Source of the DNA: a virus | Reading direction: 5' to 3' (one strand) | Length of the DNA stretch: 38,698 nucleotides | IMG/VR virus record: IMGVR_UViG_3300043450_000149 | Span: 1 to 38,698 of that record | Part shown: positions 1 through 8,900 of the stretch, piece by piece | Layout of the letters: each line of letters begins with the position of its first letter | Position numbering within the stretch: the stretch's first letter is position 1 | Position numbers and translations under genes: made by a program | Notes under the pieces: model-generated | What the model saw: the letters and a program-made list of their open reading frames with translations, nothing else | What the model was told of the DNA's origin: nothing | Databases searched by the model: none

Positions 1-1
1 G

Positions 2-76
2 TTCGTGCCGTGCCGCCAGTGCAGCTATCCCGCTGACTGCGAACGCCGCGCGAAGTGCCGCAAAGGGTTTAAGTAA
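2..76 (+). CDS. C-terminal end of a small cysteine-rich protein (partial)
   Basis: The reading frame enters from the left edge and stops with a TAA whose last base is the A of the next gene's ATG (TAATG). The 24 visible residues include four cysteines spaced C-x2-C-x6-C-x5-C and a basic end (KCRKGFK), which suggests a small zinc-binding knuckle. The start lies outside the window, so length and function cannot be judged. The overlap with the connector-like gene suggests translational coupling and membership of the virion operon. Confidence 0.5.
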   Translation, partial: FVPCRQCSYPADCERRAKCRKGFK

Positions 77-756
77 TGGCCGTTGTCGTACCCGATCTGC
101 CGGAACTGTTTGAGGAGGCCTTTGAACGGGCTGGCCTCGAAATGCGGTCGGGTTACGACCTGAAGACTGCACGGCGCAGCTTGAACCTGCTGACCCTCGA
201 GTGGGCGAACCGGGGCTTGAACCTGTTCACTATCGAGTCTGGGACGCAGGTGCTGACGGCCAATCAGGCGACGTATACGCTGCCGACCGGGACGATTGAC
301 ATCATCGAGCACCAGCTCCGCACCGGCACGGGCACCTCACAGGTGGACACCGCGCTCGAGCGCATCTCCGTCTCGACCTATGCTCAGCAGACCAACAAGC
401 TGATCACGGGCCGCCCGACGCAGATTTTCGTGCAGCGCCTCGCCACGAGCACGACGGTGACGTTGTGGCCGACCCCGGACGCCTCGCAGACATACACCCT
501 GTTCTACTACCGCCTGAAGGGCATCGACGGTCTTGCATCGGGCATCGGTGCAGACATGACGTCTGTTCCGCCGCGCTTCGTCCCGGCTTTGGTGGCCGGG
601 CTGGCTTACTACATCGCCATGAAGAAACCTGAAGTCATGGGCCGCGTGCTCCCGCTCAAGGCCCTGTACGACGAGCAGTTTGAACTCGCGGCCTCTGAGG
701 ATCGCGACCGGTCGTCTGTCATGTTCGTTCCGTTCAACACCATGATGTTGGGGTGA
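76..756 (+). CDS. Connector/tail-tubular-like structural protein
   Basis: This 226-residue protein probably belongs to the head-tail junction. The N-terminal part (about residues 10-45) is helical, with a leucine-rich segment ending in LTLEWANRGLNLF. A beta-rich middle follows (about 60-150, with QATYTLPTG and VTLWPTPD), and the C-terminal part is helical again (about 170-215). This order, with a WPTPD-type strand, is what I associate with adaptor or tail-tubular proteins of podoviruses, and a second protein of similar build lies at 1298-1948. It starts at the ATG overlapping the previous stop. The structural class is inferred from layout and neighbours; a specific role such as adaptor versus tail completion cannot be assigned. 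Confidence 0.55.
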   Translation: MAVVVPDLPELFEEAFERAGLEMRSGYDLKTARRSLNLLTLEWANRGLNLFTIESGTQVLTANQATYTLPTGTIDIIEHQLRTGTGTSQVDTALERISVSTYAQQTNKLITGRPTQIFVQRLATSTTVTLWPTPDASQTYTLFYYRLKGIDGLASGIGADMTSVPPRFVPALVAGLAYYIAMKKPEVMGRVLPLKALYDEQFELAASEDRDRSSVMFVPFNTMMLG

Positions 757-759
757 CCC

Positions 760-1080
760 ATGCCTGCCTATGCTCGCGGGAAACATGCGCTTGGAATCTG
801 CGACCGCAGCGGTCTGACTTACAAGCTGTCTGACCTCGTCTGGGAGTACCAGAACGGGGTGAAGACGGGATTTCGCGTTGGCCGAGACCTTGTGGACCCG
901 GATCAGCCGCAGAACTTCCTTGGTCGGGTGAAGATCAACGACCCGCAAGCCCTTATGAACCCGCGTCCTGACTACGCTCCCGGTAACTCCCTATGGGGTT
1001 GGAATCCAGTTTGGAACGGCGCACAGTATATGGTAGCTTCTGTCGGAACAGTTACTGTCACTACAACCAACGGAGTCTGA
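760..1080 (+). CDS. Small conserved virion-region protein, function unknown
   Basis: This 106-residue protein starts at an ATG preceded by TTGGGG, four bases after the previous stop. It opens with a basic stretch followed by CDRSGL and later has repeated proline-rich turns (DPDQPQNF, NPRPDYAPG) and a tryptophan cluster (LWGWNPVW). The C-terminus turns into a threonine/valine strand (GTVTVTT) that resembles the repeat unit of the 551-residue protein at 4264-5919. The position between two connector-like genes suggests a minor virion or assembly protein. I do not recognise a named domain. Confidence 0.55.
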   Translation: MPAYARGKHALGICDRSGLTYKLSDLVWEYQNGVKTGFRVGRDLVDPDQPQNFLGRVKINDPQALMNPRPDYAPGNSLWGWNPVWNGAQYMVASVGTVTVTTTNGV

Positions 1081-1081
1081 G

Positions 1082-1294
1082 ATGAAAACCTCCCCTCGTC
1101 CGAAGGCCAAGCCGCTCTCGATGAAGCGTCCGAAGGCCAACCCGATGAACGACCGCATGAGCCCGCAGTCCATCGCCGCCCGAACCACTCGCGAAATGAA
1201 AAGCGGTGGCAAGGTCTGCAAGATGGCTGGCGGCGGCTCCTGCCGTGGCATGGGTGCTGCGTCCAAGGGCGGCAAATACACCAAGGCGGGCTAA
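1082..1294 (+). CDS. Small basic glycine/lysine-rich protein, unknown
   Basis: This 70-residue, strongly basic protein has no hydrophobic core. The N-terminal half holds two related stretches, PRPKAKPLSMK and RPKANPMNDR. The C-terminal half is a glycine/lysine tract with the motif SGGKVCKMAGGGSCRGMG and two cysteines. GGAG just upstream of the ATG supports the start. Similar Gly-Lys-Met tracts occur in structural regions of other marine-type phages to my recollection, and a related motif (AGGPVKKMAKGG) occurs in the 541-residue protein at 19555-21180. It could be an unfolded, DNA- or membrane-binding virion component, but no function can be assigned. Confidence 0.6.
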   Translation: MKTSPRPKAKPLSMKRPKANPMNDRMSPQSIAARTTREMKSGGKVCKMAGGGSCRGMGAASKGGKYTKAG

Positions 1295-1297
1295 TAG

Positions 1298-1948
1298 ATG
1301 AACTACTCCGAGCTCTCGCAGGCTCTGCAGGATTATCTCGAGACGGCGGAGACATCCTTCGTCTCGAACATTCCCACGTTTGTGAGGCAGGCCGAAGAGC
1401 GCATCTACCGCACGGTGCAGATTCCTGAACTCCGAAAGAACGTTCTCGGGAACACGACCGCAGGTAACCGCTACCTCGCTCGCCCGGCAGACTTTCTCTC
1501 GGTGTTTTCTCTTGCGGTGATCTCCGCAGGGGGCGATTACAGCTACCTGATTGACAAGGACATGAACTTCATTCGTGAGGCGTATCCGTCCCCATCGACT
1601 TTGGCGACTCCGAGATACTACGCCCAGTACGACGGCGACGTGCCGACCGCGACAGGCAACTTCATTCTGGGCCCGACCCCGGATGCGACCTATCAGGTCG
1701 AGCTGCAGTATTACTACGACCCACCGTCCATCGTCGACAGCAGCACATCGTGGCTTGGCGAGAACGCGGAAACCGCGCTACTCTACGGCGCGCTGATCGA
1801 AGGCTACACGTATCTCAAGGGCGATGCGGACATGCTGCAGCTTTATACCACCCGGTATAACGAGGCGATGCTCCAGCTCTTTGGTATTGATCTCCGGTCC
1901 AAGCGCGACGACTACCGTGAGGGCGTATTGAAAGGGCCGGTGGCATGA
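1298..1948 (+). CDS. Phage adaptor protein (SU10-adaptor-like, head-tail connector)
   Basis: This 216-residue protein is probably the adaptor that docks on the portal and receives the tail nozzle. The N-terminus is characteristic: a short helix (YSELSQALQDYLE), then FVSNIPTFVRQAEERIYR and a strand leading to LRKNVLG. A PADFLSVFSLAV strand and a YYAQYDG / ILGPTPDATY / VELQYYYDP beta sheet follow. The C-terminus is a helical bundle (about residues 155-200) ending in a basic KRDDYREG tail. I recognise this pattern from proteins annotated as phage adaptor proteins. It lies downstream of a second connector-like gene, and the next gene overlaps its stop by ATGA. Confidence 0.7.
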   Translation: MNYSELSQALQDYLETAETSFVSNIPTFVRQAEERIYRTVQIPELRKNVLGNTTAGNRYLARPADFLSVFSLAVISAGGDYSYLIDKDMNFIREAYPSPSTLATPRYYAQYDGDVPTATGNFILGPTPDATYQVELQYYYDPPSIVDSSTSWLGENAETALLYGALIEGYTYLKGDADMLQLYTTRYNEAMLQLFGIDLRSKRDDYREGVLKGPVA

Positions 1949-2244
1949 CAGCAGCAATGGGAATGACGCTTCCGAGGGACAAGCCAGTCGTGGCTGTCCA
2001 CACAACGAATGGTCGCGGTGCGACCCCGGAAGAAGTGGCCGCGCGCTGCGCGGACAAACTGATCTTTGTCGCGGACAGCGCTCCCCCCGAAATCAGAGAG
2101 CAGGCGATAGCATTCAAGAGCCACATCGAGAAGGTGGTGGCGTCTTATATGCGACAGGCTATCGCCTCAGACCGCACAACCGTGTACAATGCGATCAAGG
2201 ATGCCGGGCATCCTGACCTCGCCGAACTGATCAGGAGACTCTAA
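1945..2244 (+). CDS. Small helical protein, unknown
   Basis: This 99-residue protein begins at an ATGA overlap with the adaptor gene and is therefore probably co-translated with it. The first 30 residues are polar and unstructured. The remainder is predicted helical, with a long central helix (PPEIREQAIAFKSHIEKVV) and a C-terminal helix ending in LIRRL. There is no signal peptide or membrane segment. The coupling to the adaptor suggests an assembly or minor virion role. I do not recognise the family. Confidence 0.6.
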   Translation: MTAAMGMTLPRDKPVVAVHTTNGRGATPEEVAARCADKLIFVADSAPPEIREQAIAFKSHIEKVVASYMRQAIASDRTTVYNAIKDAGHPDLAELIRRL

Positions 2245-2245
2245 C

Positions 2246-2692
2246 ATGGCATTCACGGGCAACTTCGTCTGCACCAGCTTCAAGGATGAACTCCTCGAGG
2301 GTGTGCATGACTTCCGCCTCAGCGGTGGCGATGCGTTCAAAATCGCACTCTACACCAACTCGGCCAGCTTCACCGCTGCCACCACCGCCTATACCGCGAC
2401 CAACGAGGTCCCGAACTCCGGCACCTACGCCGCCGGTGGTGCCACGCTGACCAATGTCAGCCCTGTGACCTCTGGCACCACGGCTTTTACGGACTTCGGC
2501 GACTTCACTTGGACGACGGCAACGATCACCGCCCGTGGCGCGCTGATCTACAACTCAACCCCGGCCCACACCTACACCAACCCGACTTGCGTGGTGTTGG
2601 ACTTTGGCTCGGATCGCTCGTCGACCGCCGGTGACTTCACCATCGTCTTCCCCGCCGCGAACGCCACTGACGCCATCATCCGCATCGCCTAA
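2246..2692 (+). CDS. Beta-rich tail/virion structural protein
   Basis: This 148-residue protein is rich in Thr, Ala and aromatic residues and is predicted almost entirely as beta strand. It begins MAFTGNFVCTSFKDELLEGVHDF and includes FKIALYTNSASF and GALIYNS. I recall this N-terminal pattern from small phage structural proteins in which a short anchoring helix precedes a beta sandwich. A good ribosome site (AGGAGACTCTAAC-ATG) sets the start. It lies at the head of the fibre block, so it may be a tail decoration or fibre-base protein. The structural class is reasonably supported; the exact role is not. Confidence 0.55.
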   Translation: MAFTGNFVCTSFKDELLEGVHDFRLSGGDAFKIALYTNSASFTAATTAYTATNEVPNSGTYAAGGATLTNVSPVTSGTTAFTDFGDFTWTTATITARGALIYNSTPAHTYTNPTCVVLDFGSDRSSTAGDFTIVFPAANATDAIIRIA

Positions 2693-2701
2693 GGCCACAT
2701 A

Positions 2702-3850
2702 ATGGCAAAGCTTGCCAACCGAGCGAAGATGACCACGGCAACGACCGGGACCGGGACGATTACTCTCGGTTCCGCGTCTTCTGGTTTTCAGACTTTCGCG
2801 GCGGCGGGTGTCCTGAACGGTGACGTGGTTCGCTATGTCATCGAGGACGGTGCGACTGCGTGGGAGATTGGCACCGGGACATACACGACCTCGGGGACGA
2901 CCCTATCGCGAACCCTGATCGAGAGCAGCACGGGTTCCCTGTTGAGCCTTTCTGGTTCCGCGACGGTCTATATCACGGCCACGGCAGAAGACTTCGAGGT
3001 CATCGACTTCCCGGCGCAGGCGGCTGAGCCAGCTGTTCCGCAGGCCGACCACGGTCTGATGTACGCCAGAAACATCGCTGGCAGAACCATGCCAAAGTGG
3101 ATGGGCCCGTCCGGCGTGGACTATCCTATCCAGTCGCATATGGGATTTAATGGCATCGCCATCTGGCGGGGCGGGGCCACAACCACCGCCACCACCTTCG
3201 CGTCAGTCGTTGGGTCGATGCCGTACACGTCGGCTTCCCCTAGCGCGCCGCAAATCCCCACGCTGGCATCCACGTCGCTCCGTAACCAGACTTATCGTGG
3301 CACGATCCGCAGTGGGACTACGGCTGGTGGTATTGCCTATATTCGGGCTAACACTCTGCGTATCTGGCGCGGCAACGCTGCCGGGCTGGGCGGCTTCTTC
3401 GTCGCCACGCGCTTTGCTCTGTCAGGAACCATCCAGACCGGGCAACGTAGTTTTATCGGAATTTGGGATACCCTGAGCAACCCTACAAACATCGACCCTC
3501 TGACTTCTGTGCAGGGTAAGATCGGCCTAGGGCAGAACGCGGCGACCGGAAACTGGACTTTTGTGCATAATGTTACGGGAACTGCGCCCACTACTATTGC
3601 TTTGGGAGCAAGTTTTCCAATCAACAACACCGATCTCTATGAGATTGCGCTATTCGCGGCTCCAAACGCCGCTTCCATCGGCTACCGCGTCGTCAACTGG
3701 TCCACGAACCAGCAGACAAGCGGCACCATCAGCACCAACCTGCCGACCAGTACCACCTTCATGACCCCTGTGGTTTTTATCACCAACAACGCCACCGGCG
3801 CGCAGAGCGAACTCGACTTCATCAGCACCTATGTGGAGACTGATTACTGA
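2702..3850 (+). CDS. Fibre-like structural protein with conserved phage N-terminal domain
   Basis: This 382-residue protein is probably a tail fibre or appendage subunit. Residues 1-100 form a recognisable module: [10 protein letters not shown], a [17 protein letters not shown] strand pair, [21 protein letters not shown] and a [10 protein letters not shown] end. This module commonly precedes variable fibre domains in phages. Residues 150-380 form a beta-sandwich-like domain ([39 protein letters not shown]) that could bind a carbohydrate, although no catalytic motif is visible. The stop overlaps the start of the helper-like gene (TGATG), an arrangement seen between fibres and their chaperones. 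Confidence 0.6.
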   Translation: MAKLANRAKMTTATTGTGTITLGSASSGFQTFAAAGVLNGDVVRYVIEDGATAWEIGTGTYTTSGTTLSRTLIESSTGSLLSLSGSATVYITATAEDFEVIDFPAQAAEPAVPQADHGLMYARNIAGRTMPKWMGPSGVDYPIQSHMGFNGIAIWRGGATTTATTFASVVGSMPYTSASPSAPQIPTLASTSLRNQTYRGTIRSGTTAGGIAYIRANTLRIWRGNAAGLGGFFVATRFALSGTIQTGQRSFIGIWDTLSNPTNIDPLTSVQGKIGLGQNAATGNWTFVHNVTGTAPTTIALGASFPINNTDLYEIALFAAPNAASIGYRVVNWSTNQQTSGTISTNLPTSTTFMTPVVFITNNATGAQSELDFISTYVETDY

Positions 3851-4254
3851 TGAGGAAAGCGCTGCTGGATCAGGACAACCGCGTCATCGACCTGCAAGAG
3901 CCGTCGGCTGAGAACGCCGCATGGCCCGACGCTGGCCCGACTGTGTCTATCGGGTGCTTTTATGTGCCCGCCGACGGGTCATACCTGCCTCCGCCCGATC
4001 CGCCCGCAATGCCTGAACCTGTGCCGCAGACGATCTCCCGATTTCAGGCCCGGCAGCGACTGTATCAGATGGCCCTGCTGGACGACGCCGAAGCGCTGGT
4101 CATCGCACAAGGCACCGAGGCCGCCATGGCGTGGGAAGACGTCTATGAGTTCCGGCGCGACAGCCAGCTGGTAAACGATATTGCCCCGCAGCTGGGGATG
4201 GACCAAGATGATCTCGACGATTTCTTCCGAATTGCGGCCACAATAACGGCCTAA
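3850..4254 (+). CDS. Fibre-associated helper (assembly-chaperone-like) protein
   Basis: This 134-residue protein is translationally coupled (TGATG) to the preceding fibre-like gene. It has a short N-terminal beta region containing GCFYVPADGSYL, a proline-rich linker (about residues 47-60), and a helical C-terminal part (SRFQARQRLYQMALL, LVNDIAPQLGM, DDLDDFFRIAATI). The same layout, including a final D-x-FFR-x-A element, recurs in the protein at 11138-11602. Small proteins with a beta/Pro-linker/helix build directly after fibre genes are often fibre assembly proteins. I infer that role here; no specific family is identified. Confidence 0.5.
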   Translation: MRKALLDQDNRVIDLQEPSAENAAWPDAGPTVSIGCFYVPADGSYLPPPDPPAMPEPVPQTISRFQARQRLYQMALLDDAEALVIAQGTEAAMAWEDVYEFRRDSQLVNDIAPQLGMDQDDLDDFFRIAATITA

Positions 4255-4263
4255 GGGGGACGC

Positions 4264-5919
4264 ATGCTCGGCTTTTACCCCCTCGGCAAAGCGCCGCTGG
4301 CCGACGACGGGGTGGTGCCGTTCAGCCCCAACGTTTCGGTAAACGTAACCGGACAGACCACCACCGCCGCTGTCGGAAGCGTCTCCGTCGTCACCGATCA
4401 GGTCATCTCGGTCACGGGCCAAGCCGTCACCGCCGCTGTCGGGACGGTCACAGTCACAACTTCCGTCAACGTGTCCACGACGGTCACCGGGCAGGCCGTC
4501 ACGGCGGCTGTGGGCTCTGTCTCCGTCGTCACCGATCAGGTCATCTCCGTCACTGGGCAGGCTGCTACAGCTGCGGTCGGGTCGATCACAGCGGTCACCG
4601 ATCAGGTCATCTCGGTTGCAGGTCAAGCCGTTACCGCTGCGGTTGGCACGGCCACGGCGGCCACCGATCAAGTTATCGCCGTCACCGGTCAGGCGGTTAC
4701 CACCTCGGTTGGCACCGTCACCGTCGTTCCTGAGACCTCGGTTGACGTCACCGGGCAGGCCGTTGCGGCTTCTGTCGGATCGATCACTGCTGTCACCGAT
4801 CAGGTTCTGAGCGTCACTGGACAGGCCGTCACTGCCTCGGTTGGCACCGTCACGGTAAATACCGGCGCGAGCGTATCGGTCAACGCCACTGGGCAAAGCG
4901 TCACAGCCTCGGTTGGGACTGCAACTGCGACGACAGATCAAGTTCTGGATGTCTCCGGTCAAAGCGTCACGGCCTCGGTCGGAACCGTCACCGTCTTTGT
5001 CGGTGGGAATGTTACGGTCAATGTCACTGGGCAAGAACTCACGGCCTCTGTCGGTACGGCCACTGTTCGCACAGACACGTCAGTCACTTTGGCGGGCCAA
5101 GCCGTCACTGCCTCTGTTGGGGCCGTCACTGCGACGGGTGACGCCGATGTCAATGTCACCGGTCAGGAGCTCACCTCTGCGGTGGGTGATGTAACCGTCT
5201 CGGTTGTTACGAACGCCTATGTGAACGTCACGGGGCAAGAACTCACGGCGTCCGTAGGGTCCGTCACGGTTCTGAACTCGATTGTTGTGCCTGTGACTGC
5301 CCCGCAGATGACCGGCGGGGTCGGGCAGCTCTCTGTCGTTGGCGATGCAAACACAACTCTCACTGGGCAGGAAGTCACCGCGCAAGTCGGCGCGGTCACG
5401 GTGCAAATCCCCGTTTCCGTCGCTGTCACCGGGCAAGGCGTCACGGCGGCTGTCGGCACGGCTGCGGCATCGGGCAGCGCGATCTCCACCGTCACAGGTC
5501 TTCAGGTCGCCGCTTCTGTGGGGCAGGTCGCTACAACTGGCGATGCGAACGTAAGCCCGGCTGGCCAGTCTGTTTTCGCTTTGGTCGGGGCGGTCACCGC
5601 GCGCACGGTGCTCTATGTTCCTGTGACGGGCCAGCAAGTGGCCGTTTCTGTTGGGTCGGTAACAGTGCGCGGTGGCGCGAGAGTGACCCTCGTGGGCCAG
5701 TCCTTGTTTATGGGGCCGAGCGGTGTGCTCGTCTGGGGCGGTGTTGTTCCCTCGCAGACCCCGGCGTTTGGCCAGATTTCCCCGTCGCAGGTGCCGGTCT
5801 GGGCACAGCTTTCACCGGCGCAATCTCCTAACTACACAGGGGTTGTTCCAACGCAGTCTCCGGGGTATGATTCCGCCATCCCAGCACAGTCCCCCGACTG
5901 GGGCCCCACTATCCCGTGA
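4264..5919 (+). CDS. Repetitive beta-strand fibre-like protein with 11-residue C-terminal repeats
   Basis: This 551-residue protein is built almost wholly from repeats. After a 25-residue start it has about 20 copies of a unit of roughly 22 residues with consensus V-x-V-T-G-Q-x-V-T-A-x-V-G-x-V-T-V, the last ones degenerate (about residues 28-480). Such alternating Val/Thr repeats with a turn at T-G-Q suggest an elongated beta stack or beta helix. The end switches to five exact-length 11-residue repeats (residues 496-551; P-x-Q-x-P-x-aromatic). It lies between a helper-like gene and the giant fibre, so it is probably a shaft or virion surface protein. A strong GGGGGACGC-ATG start is present. 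Confidence 0.6.
   Translation: MLGFYPLGKAPLADDGVVPFSPNVSVNVTGQTTTAAVGSVSVVTDQVISVTGQAVTAAVGTVTVTTSVNVSTTVTGQAVTAAVGSVSVVTDQVISVTGQAATAAVGSITAVTDQVISVAGQAVTAAVGTATAATDQVIAVTGQAVTTSVGTVTVVPETSVDVTGQAVAASVGSITAVTDQVLSVTGQAVTASVGTVTVNTGASVSVNATGQSVTASVGTATATTDQVLDVSGQSVTASVGTVTVFVGGNVTVNVTGQELTASVGTATVRTDTSVTLAGQAVTASVGAVTATGDADVNVTGQELTSAVGDVTVSVVTNAYVNVTGQELTASVGSVTVLNSIVVPVTAPQMTGGVGQLSVVGDANTTLTGQEVTAQVGAVTVQIPVSVAVTGQGVTAAVGTAAASGSAISTVTGLQVAASVGQVATTGDANVSPAGQSVFALVGAVTARTVLYVPVTGQQVAVSVGSVTVRGGARVTLVGQSLFMGPSGVLVWGGVVPSQTPAFGQISPSQVPVWAQLSPAQSPNYTGVVPTQSPGYDSAIPAQSPDWGPTIP
4327..5700 (+). repeat. About 20 tandem coding repeats of about 22 residues
   Basis: Diverged tandem repeats of about 66-72 bp encode V-T-G-Q-x-V-T-A-x-V-G-x-V-T-V units. 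Neighbouring copies share long runs at the DNA level, for example the coding for VTDQVIS recurs at about 4396, 4525 and 4597. The units probably spread by unequal recombination or slippage. Confidence 0.85.
5749..5916 (+). repeat. Five 11-residue coding repeats (P-x-Q-x-P-x-aromatic)
   Basis: Five consecutive 33-bp units encode PSQTPAFGQIS, PSQVPVWAQLS, PAQSPNYTGVV, PTQSPGYDSAI and PAQSPDWGPTI, then a final proline. The period is exact, with invariant Pro1, Gln3, Pro5 and an aromatic at position 7. Confidence 0.9.
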
Positions 5920-5928
5920 GGATGACCG

Positions 5929-8900
5929 ATGCCTAGCACATACACGAATAACCTTGGGATCGAACTTCCGGGTGATGGTGAACTCGATGGCGTCTGGGGC
6001 GACGTCGTAAACACGAACATGTCGATTCTCGACAGGGCCATCAACGGCTCTGTTTCCATATCTTTGACTGGAACTTCGTCCACTCTGACGACGACCGATG
6101 GGACGTTGTCGAACGGGCAGTATAAACTGCTGGTTCTTACGGGCAGCCCGAGCGGCACCCATACCATCACCATCGCGCCGAACGACGCGGCAAAGATTTA
6201 TTTTGTCTACAACACGACTGCTCAAAGCGTGGTGTTTACCCAAGGCTCCGGCGGCAACGTGACCATCGCGGCTGGCGACAGCGGCGTGATCTATTCGAAC
6301 GGTGGCGGTGCATCTGCCGCTGTGGTCAACCTGACCGACCACTTCGCGATGTCGAGCGTCAATATCACCGGCGGCACGATTTCTGGTGTCACCAGCATCG
6401 CCACCACCACGGGCTCGTTTGGCCTCGGTGCAGTTGCCACTCCGTCAATCACCTTCACGGGCGATCTGAACACGGGCATGTGGTCCCCGGCGGCTGACAC
6501 CGTCGCCGTCTCCACGGCTGGCACCGAACGACTGAGGATCGACAGTTCCGGGAACGTGGGGATTGGGACCAGCAGTCCTGATAGCTCGCTTGATATTCGA
6601 TCCAGTGTAAACACAAATCTTTCTGTCGGGCGAGGGTCAGGCCAAGGCAAGTTTTCTGTCTATGGGCCAAGCGGCACGAACAGTTTAGAGGTGATACACA
6701 ACGGCTCTGCGGCATACGTTAGTCAGGTCGGAGGAAGCTCTGGGTTAAACTTCCGCAACACGACGGGGGATTACAGTTTCTCCACTGGGGTGAGCAACAC
6801 CGAACGCATGCGGATCGATGCCGCTGGGAACGTTGGGATTGGTACGGCAAGCCCTGTTTCTATTGGCGGGCATTCCGGCGTCCTTAACCTATATGGTTCA
6901 AACGCTACCGCTTTGGTCTTGCAGGACGCCGCCTCGCGTCGGGATATTCGTTTTAATGATGGGGTCATTTCCGTTACGAACGATGCGGGTACATCTTTTG
7001 CCACCCTTGACCCCGCTGGCAACCTCGGTCTCGGGGTGACGCCGAGTGCTTGGGGCAGCACTGAACGTGCCTTGCAGATCGGGAACACTTTGTCTCTGAA
7101 CCGAGGCGGAAGCTCGGAAGTATGGCTTGGTCACAACACGTACGTGAACAGCTCAGGGCAGTTCATTTACAACATCACTTCAACCGCCTCCCGCTACGAA
7201 CAGCTTTTGGGGCAACACCGTTGGTTCAACGCCCCTTCCGGCACCGCTGGCAACACAATCTCCTTCACTCAGGCTATGACGCTGGATGCGAGTGGCAACC
7301 TCGGCCTTGGTGGTACACCCAACATTGGCGGCTATGGTCGGGCCTTTGAAATTACTCATGGGAACTGGGGCGGAGCTCTTACTGCGCAGGCGCTAGACGT
7401 TGACAACTATCCTGTCAACTTGACTTCCAACGCCGTCTCTTCAGGGGCGTTTGCTTGGAAGTATATGAATAGCGCTTCCGCCACGCGCTACGAGCAAGCG
7501 ACCGGATCGCACCGTTGGTTCACCGCTCCCTTGGGCACCGCAGGCTCTGTGATTACCTTCGCCGAACGCATGCGGATCGACGCCTCGGGCAATGTCGGGA
7601 TTGGGACGAGCGTCACTACTGGCGCGCTGCTTAACTTAGGTGGGACCACTGTTAGTTCCACTCAGGCCATTCTTGCCAATGGCGTGTCTGACATCAATTT
7701 CCAGCTTTACGCCGGTAACGGTCTTGCTGGCGTTACTTCAGGCACCCTGCAAGCTTCTTTTGGCCTTAGGTACTCCACCAGCGGCGATACTGCTGCGTTC
7801 AAGTTCTATCGTGGCTCGGGCGCACGTGATGGCGCTATTGGTTTTAATACCGACAACCTCGAACGCATGCGCCTCGACAGCAACGGCAACCTCGGCCTCG
7901 GGGTCACGCCGAGTGCTTGGAGTGCTGGAAACACGGCGCTTCAAATTGGTAACTCTTCACATATTGCTGGGGTTTCTGCGCTGACGGCTGCCACTAATTA
8001 CTACTACGACTCTGCCGATAAATATTACGGTTCTGGTTCTGCAACAAAATATATTCAAGTCGCTGGGGCACACTCTTGGTACACAGCCCCCTCCGGCACC
8101 GCCGGGGCCGCGATCACCTTCACGCAGGCGATGACGCTGGATGCCAGTGGGAACCTTGGGCTGGGCATCACAAATCCCGCCTACAAGCTGGTCGTGTCGG
8201 CTGGCGGCGCAAGCGGCATTGAATTTGGCCCTGCTTATTCTGGCACTGCAAACCTTGTCCAGCATTACAGCCGCTCCGGGGGTGTCTATGTGGACGCAGT
8301 TAATGACGCAGCGCAGCATAGGTTTAGTACGGCTGGCACCGAACGCATGCGGATCGACGCCTCGGGCAATGTCGGGATTGGGACCGCTTCCGGCACGGGC
8401 AAGCTGGAAATCGGCGTCATCAATTTCGGGGCCAGTCAAGCAGCCAACGGCATCACGATCAAGGACACGTCGGATCAGTTTCCAACAATGTGGACAATTG
8501 AGACCGACGGTCTCGGCGTCCCGACAATCCGCCACTCGTTCATTACCGAACACTACTTGGTCTACCGAACCAACAACGGTCCGTATCTCGGCTTTGGCGT
8601 CACTGGCACCGAACGCATGCGCCTCGACAGCAACGGCAACCTCGGTCTCGGGGTGACGCCGAGTGCTTGGCAGTGGCCCGCGTTTCAGACCCAGCGGGCG
8701 TCCTTGTCCGGTGGCGCGAATGACCGAGCCGAACTGTCATACAACTACTTCCGCACGAGTGGTGTAAACACCTACATCGCCACCGACTTTGCGTCGAGTT
8801 ACAATCAACTCTCGGGCCAACACCGCTGGTTCACCGCCCCCTCCGGCACCGCAGGCAATCCCATCACCTTCACGCAGGCGATGACGTTGGACGCCTCGGG

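Noticed and set aside
3529-3544. Further TAGGG or CCCTA half sites (for example near 3529, 9040, 21674 and 28230)
   Set aside because: They lack the second arm at a 4-base spacing and were not counted as palindrome copies.
3979-5034. 351-residue minus-strand open frame opposite the repeat protein
   Set aside because: It is the mirror of the V-T-G-Q repeats, giving low-complexity Asp/Arg/Gly sequence. The sense frame has a good ribosome site and overlaps in register with its neighbours.
4327-5700. CRISPR-like or non-coding tandem array
   Set aside because: Repeats are in frame, diverged at third positions and without constant-length unique spacers, so they are protein repeats.
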